NCBI RefSeq assembly: GCF_001274775.1
Contig: NZ_LGUE01000004.1
Coordinates: 480,163 to 544,162 of the forward strand
Direction of reading: 5' to 3'
DNA from: Rossellomorea marisflavi
GTDB taxonomy: Bacteria; Bacillota; Bacilli; Bacillales; Bacillaceae_B
Length of the DNA stretch: 64,000 nucleotides
Under the pieces are notes generated by a model. That model was not told the origin of the DNA. It did not search any database and was given only the letters and a program-made list of their open reading frames with translations. Each line of letters begins with the position of its first letter. Within the stretch, counting starts at the first letter, position 1. Both the position numbers and the translations under genes were made by a program. Shown here piece after piece: positions 63,706 through 64,000 of this stretch.

Positions 63706-63843
63706 TTAATGGTGACCAATGATTGGATCATCAATATCCTTAAAAATTACTACTACGCTACCAGAATGATTACCATGGCCCACACTTCCCATCACGATTG
63801 ACGTTAAAAGAGCCACAAACATGAATTTTTTTAGTCCTTTCAT
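63706..63843 (-). CDS. Small secreted peptide precursor (candidate signalling peptide)
   Basis: A 45-residue peptide starting at ATG 63843 behind GGGAGG at a good distance. It has a classic signal sequence: basic MKGLKKF, hydrophobic FMFVALLTSIVMGSVG, then a short polar tail GHGNHSGSVVVIFKDIDDP ending IIGHH. This is the layout of Phr/NprX/PapR-type pre-peptides, which are secreted, trimmed and re-imported. It is divergent from the start of an XRE regulator (63960) and lies upstream of the NarL-type gene, so it could be the cognate pheromone. No homologue is recalled. Confidence 0.65.
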   Translation of the reverse strand: MKGLKKFMFVALLTSIVMGSVGHGNHSGSVVVIFKDIDDPIIGHH

Positions 63844-63880
63844 ACTGTTTTCGCCTCCCTTCCTTTATCCTAGTACCATT

Positions 63881-63902
63881 ATTGTACAAAATTTTGTAAA
63901 AT
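63881..63902. promoter_or_regulatory. Near-palindromic operator candidate
   Basis: ATTGTACAAAATTTTGTAAA followed by AT is an almost perfect 22-base palindrome (ATTnTACAAAATTTTGTAnAA then T) in the divergent region between the peptide gene and the XRE regulator. Its size suits a dimeric HTH protein. An AT-rich stretch with TATATATG follows. Confidence 0.5.
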
Positions 63903-63959
63903 TATATATGCATTTACGAAATATTATGACAAGTATTTCACTACAATACAGGAGGAAAT

Positions 63960-64000
63960 ATGGATCACATCGGGAAAAAAATTCAAGAAATTCGCATGAA
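63960..64000 (+). CDS. XRE/RNPP-type regulator, N-terminus only
   Basis: Only the first 13 codons are in the window: MDHIGKKIQEIRM. AGGAGG is 4-5 bases upstream. IGKKIQEIR is how XRE helix-turn-helix domains of the RNPP group (NprR, PlcR, Rgg, PrgX) begin. Whether a TPR peptide-binding domain follows cannot be seen. Its divergent placement next to the 45-residue peptide suggests a peptide-controlled regulator. Confidence 0.6.
   Translation, partial: MDHIGKKIQEIRM

Noticed and set aside
1..64000. CRISPR arrays, rRNA or tRNA genes
   Set aside because: No regularly spaced repeats and no tRNA- or rRNA-like sequence was seen on either strand.

Overview
The window looks like chromosomal DNA from a low-to-mid GC Gram-positive of the Bacillaceae (a Bacillus or Rossellomorea-like organism). 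The grounds are strong AGGAGG-type ribosome binding sites, frequent TTG/GTG starts, and resemblance to B. subtilis families (YjcL/DUF819, YwqI/LXG, YxjI, YdbC/DUF4937, SwrC-type RND pump, ECF sigma plus DUF4179 partner). I see no rRNA, tRNA or CRISPR array. All family names come from motifs and recalled resemblance; no searches were run.

Region 1 (about 1-26.4 kb) is a dense genome-defence island. After a partial DUF819 membrane protein and a MUG-like glycosylase-fold gene come: a three-gene operon with a GHKL (MutL/MORC-like) ATPase and two proteins I do not recognise (2.3-5.8 kb); a decayed gene; a Vsr endonuclease; an EcoRII-like restriction enzyme; a Dcm-like cytosine-5 methyltransferase; a strip of gene wreckage (UvrD-helicase tail, transposase fragment); an SF2 helicase; a broken cytosine-methyltransferase start; the DISARM core drmC-drmB-drmA; two divergent UvrD-like helicases; and a tail of three HNH nucleases (one an EVE-HNH fusion) with a MazG-like pyrophosphohydrolase. 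The intact methyltransferase carries the Dcm-type target-recognition block, so CCWGG is its likely site. That is also the site reported for the class 2 DISARM methylase, so one enzyme may mark self for two systems.

Region 2 (26.4-45.8 kb) is mixed accessory chromosome: small membrane proteins and regulators, a duplicated small gene, a royal-jelly/yellow-family protein, two short-chain dehydrogenases around an ArsR-type repressor with a shared operator-like motif, an LXG-PoNe DNase toxin with its PoNi immunity protein and YwqI-type partner, a fused dihydroxyacetone kinase flanked by two copies of a foldback repeat, and an ECF sigma factor with its DUF4179 partner.

Region 3 (45.9-64 kb) is a leftward biosynthetic cluster. 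It holds a ketosynthase, a degenerate ketosynthase partner resembling a chain-length factor, KAS III, ACP, FabZ-like dehydratase, FabG-like reductase, two acyltransferases, an acyl-AMP ligase, an ALDH-type probable thioester reductase, a ThDP enzyme lacking the usual catalytic glutamate, and a GNAT. An RND pump (start overlapping the ketosynthase stop), a CPBP protease and an MFS exporter follow. No enoyl reductase is present, so the product is probably an unsaturated (polyene-like) chain, perhaps ending in an acyloin. Upstream lie a NarL-type regulator and, at the right edge, a 45-residue secreted-peptide gene divergent from the start of an XRE/RNPP-type regulator: a candidate peptide quorum-sensing switch for the cluster.
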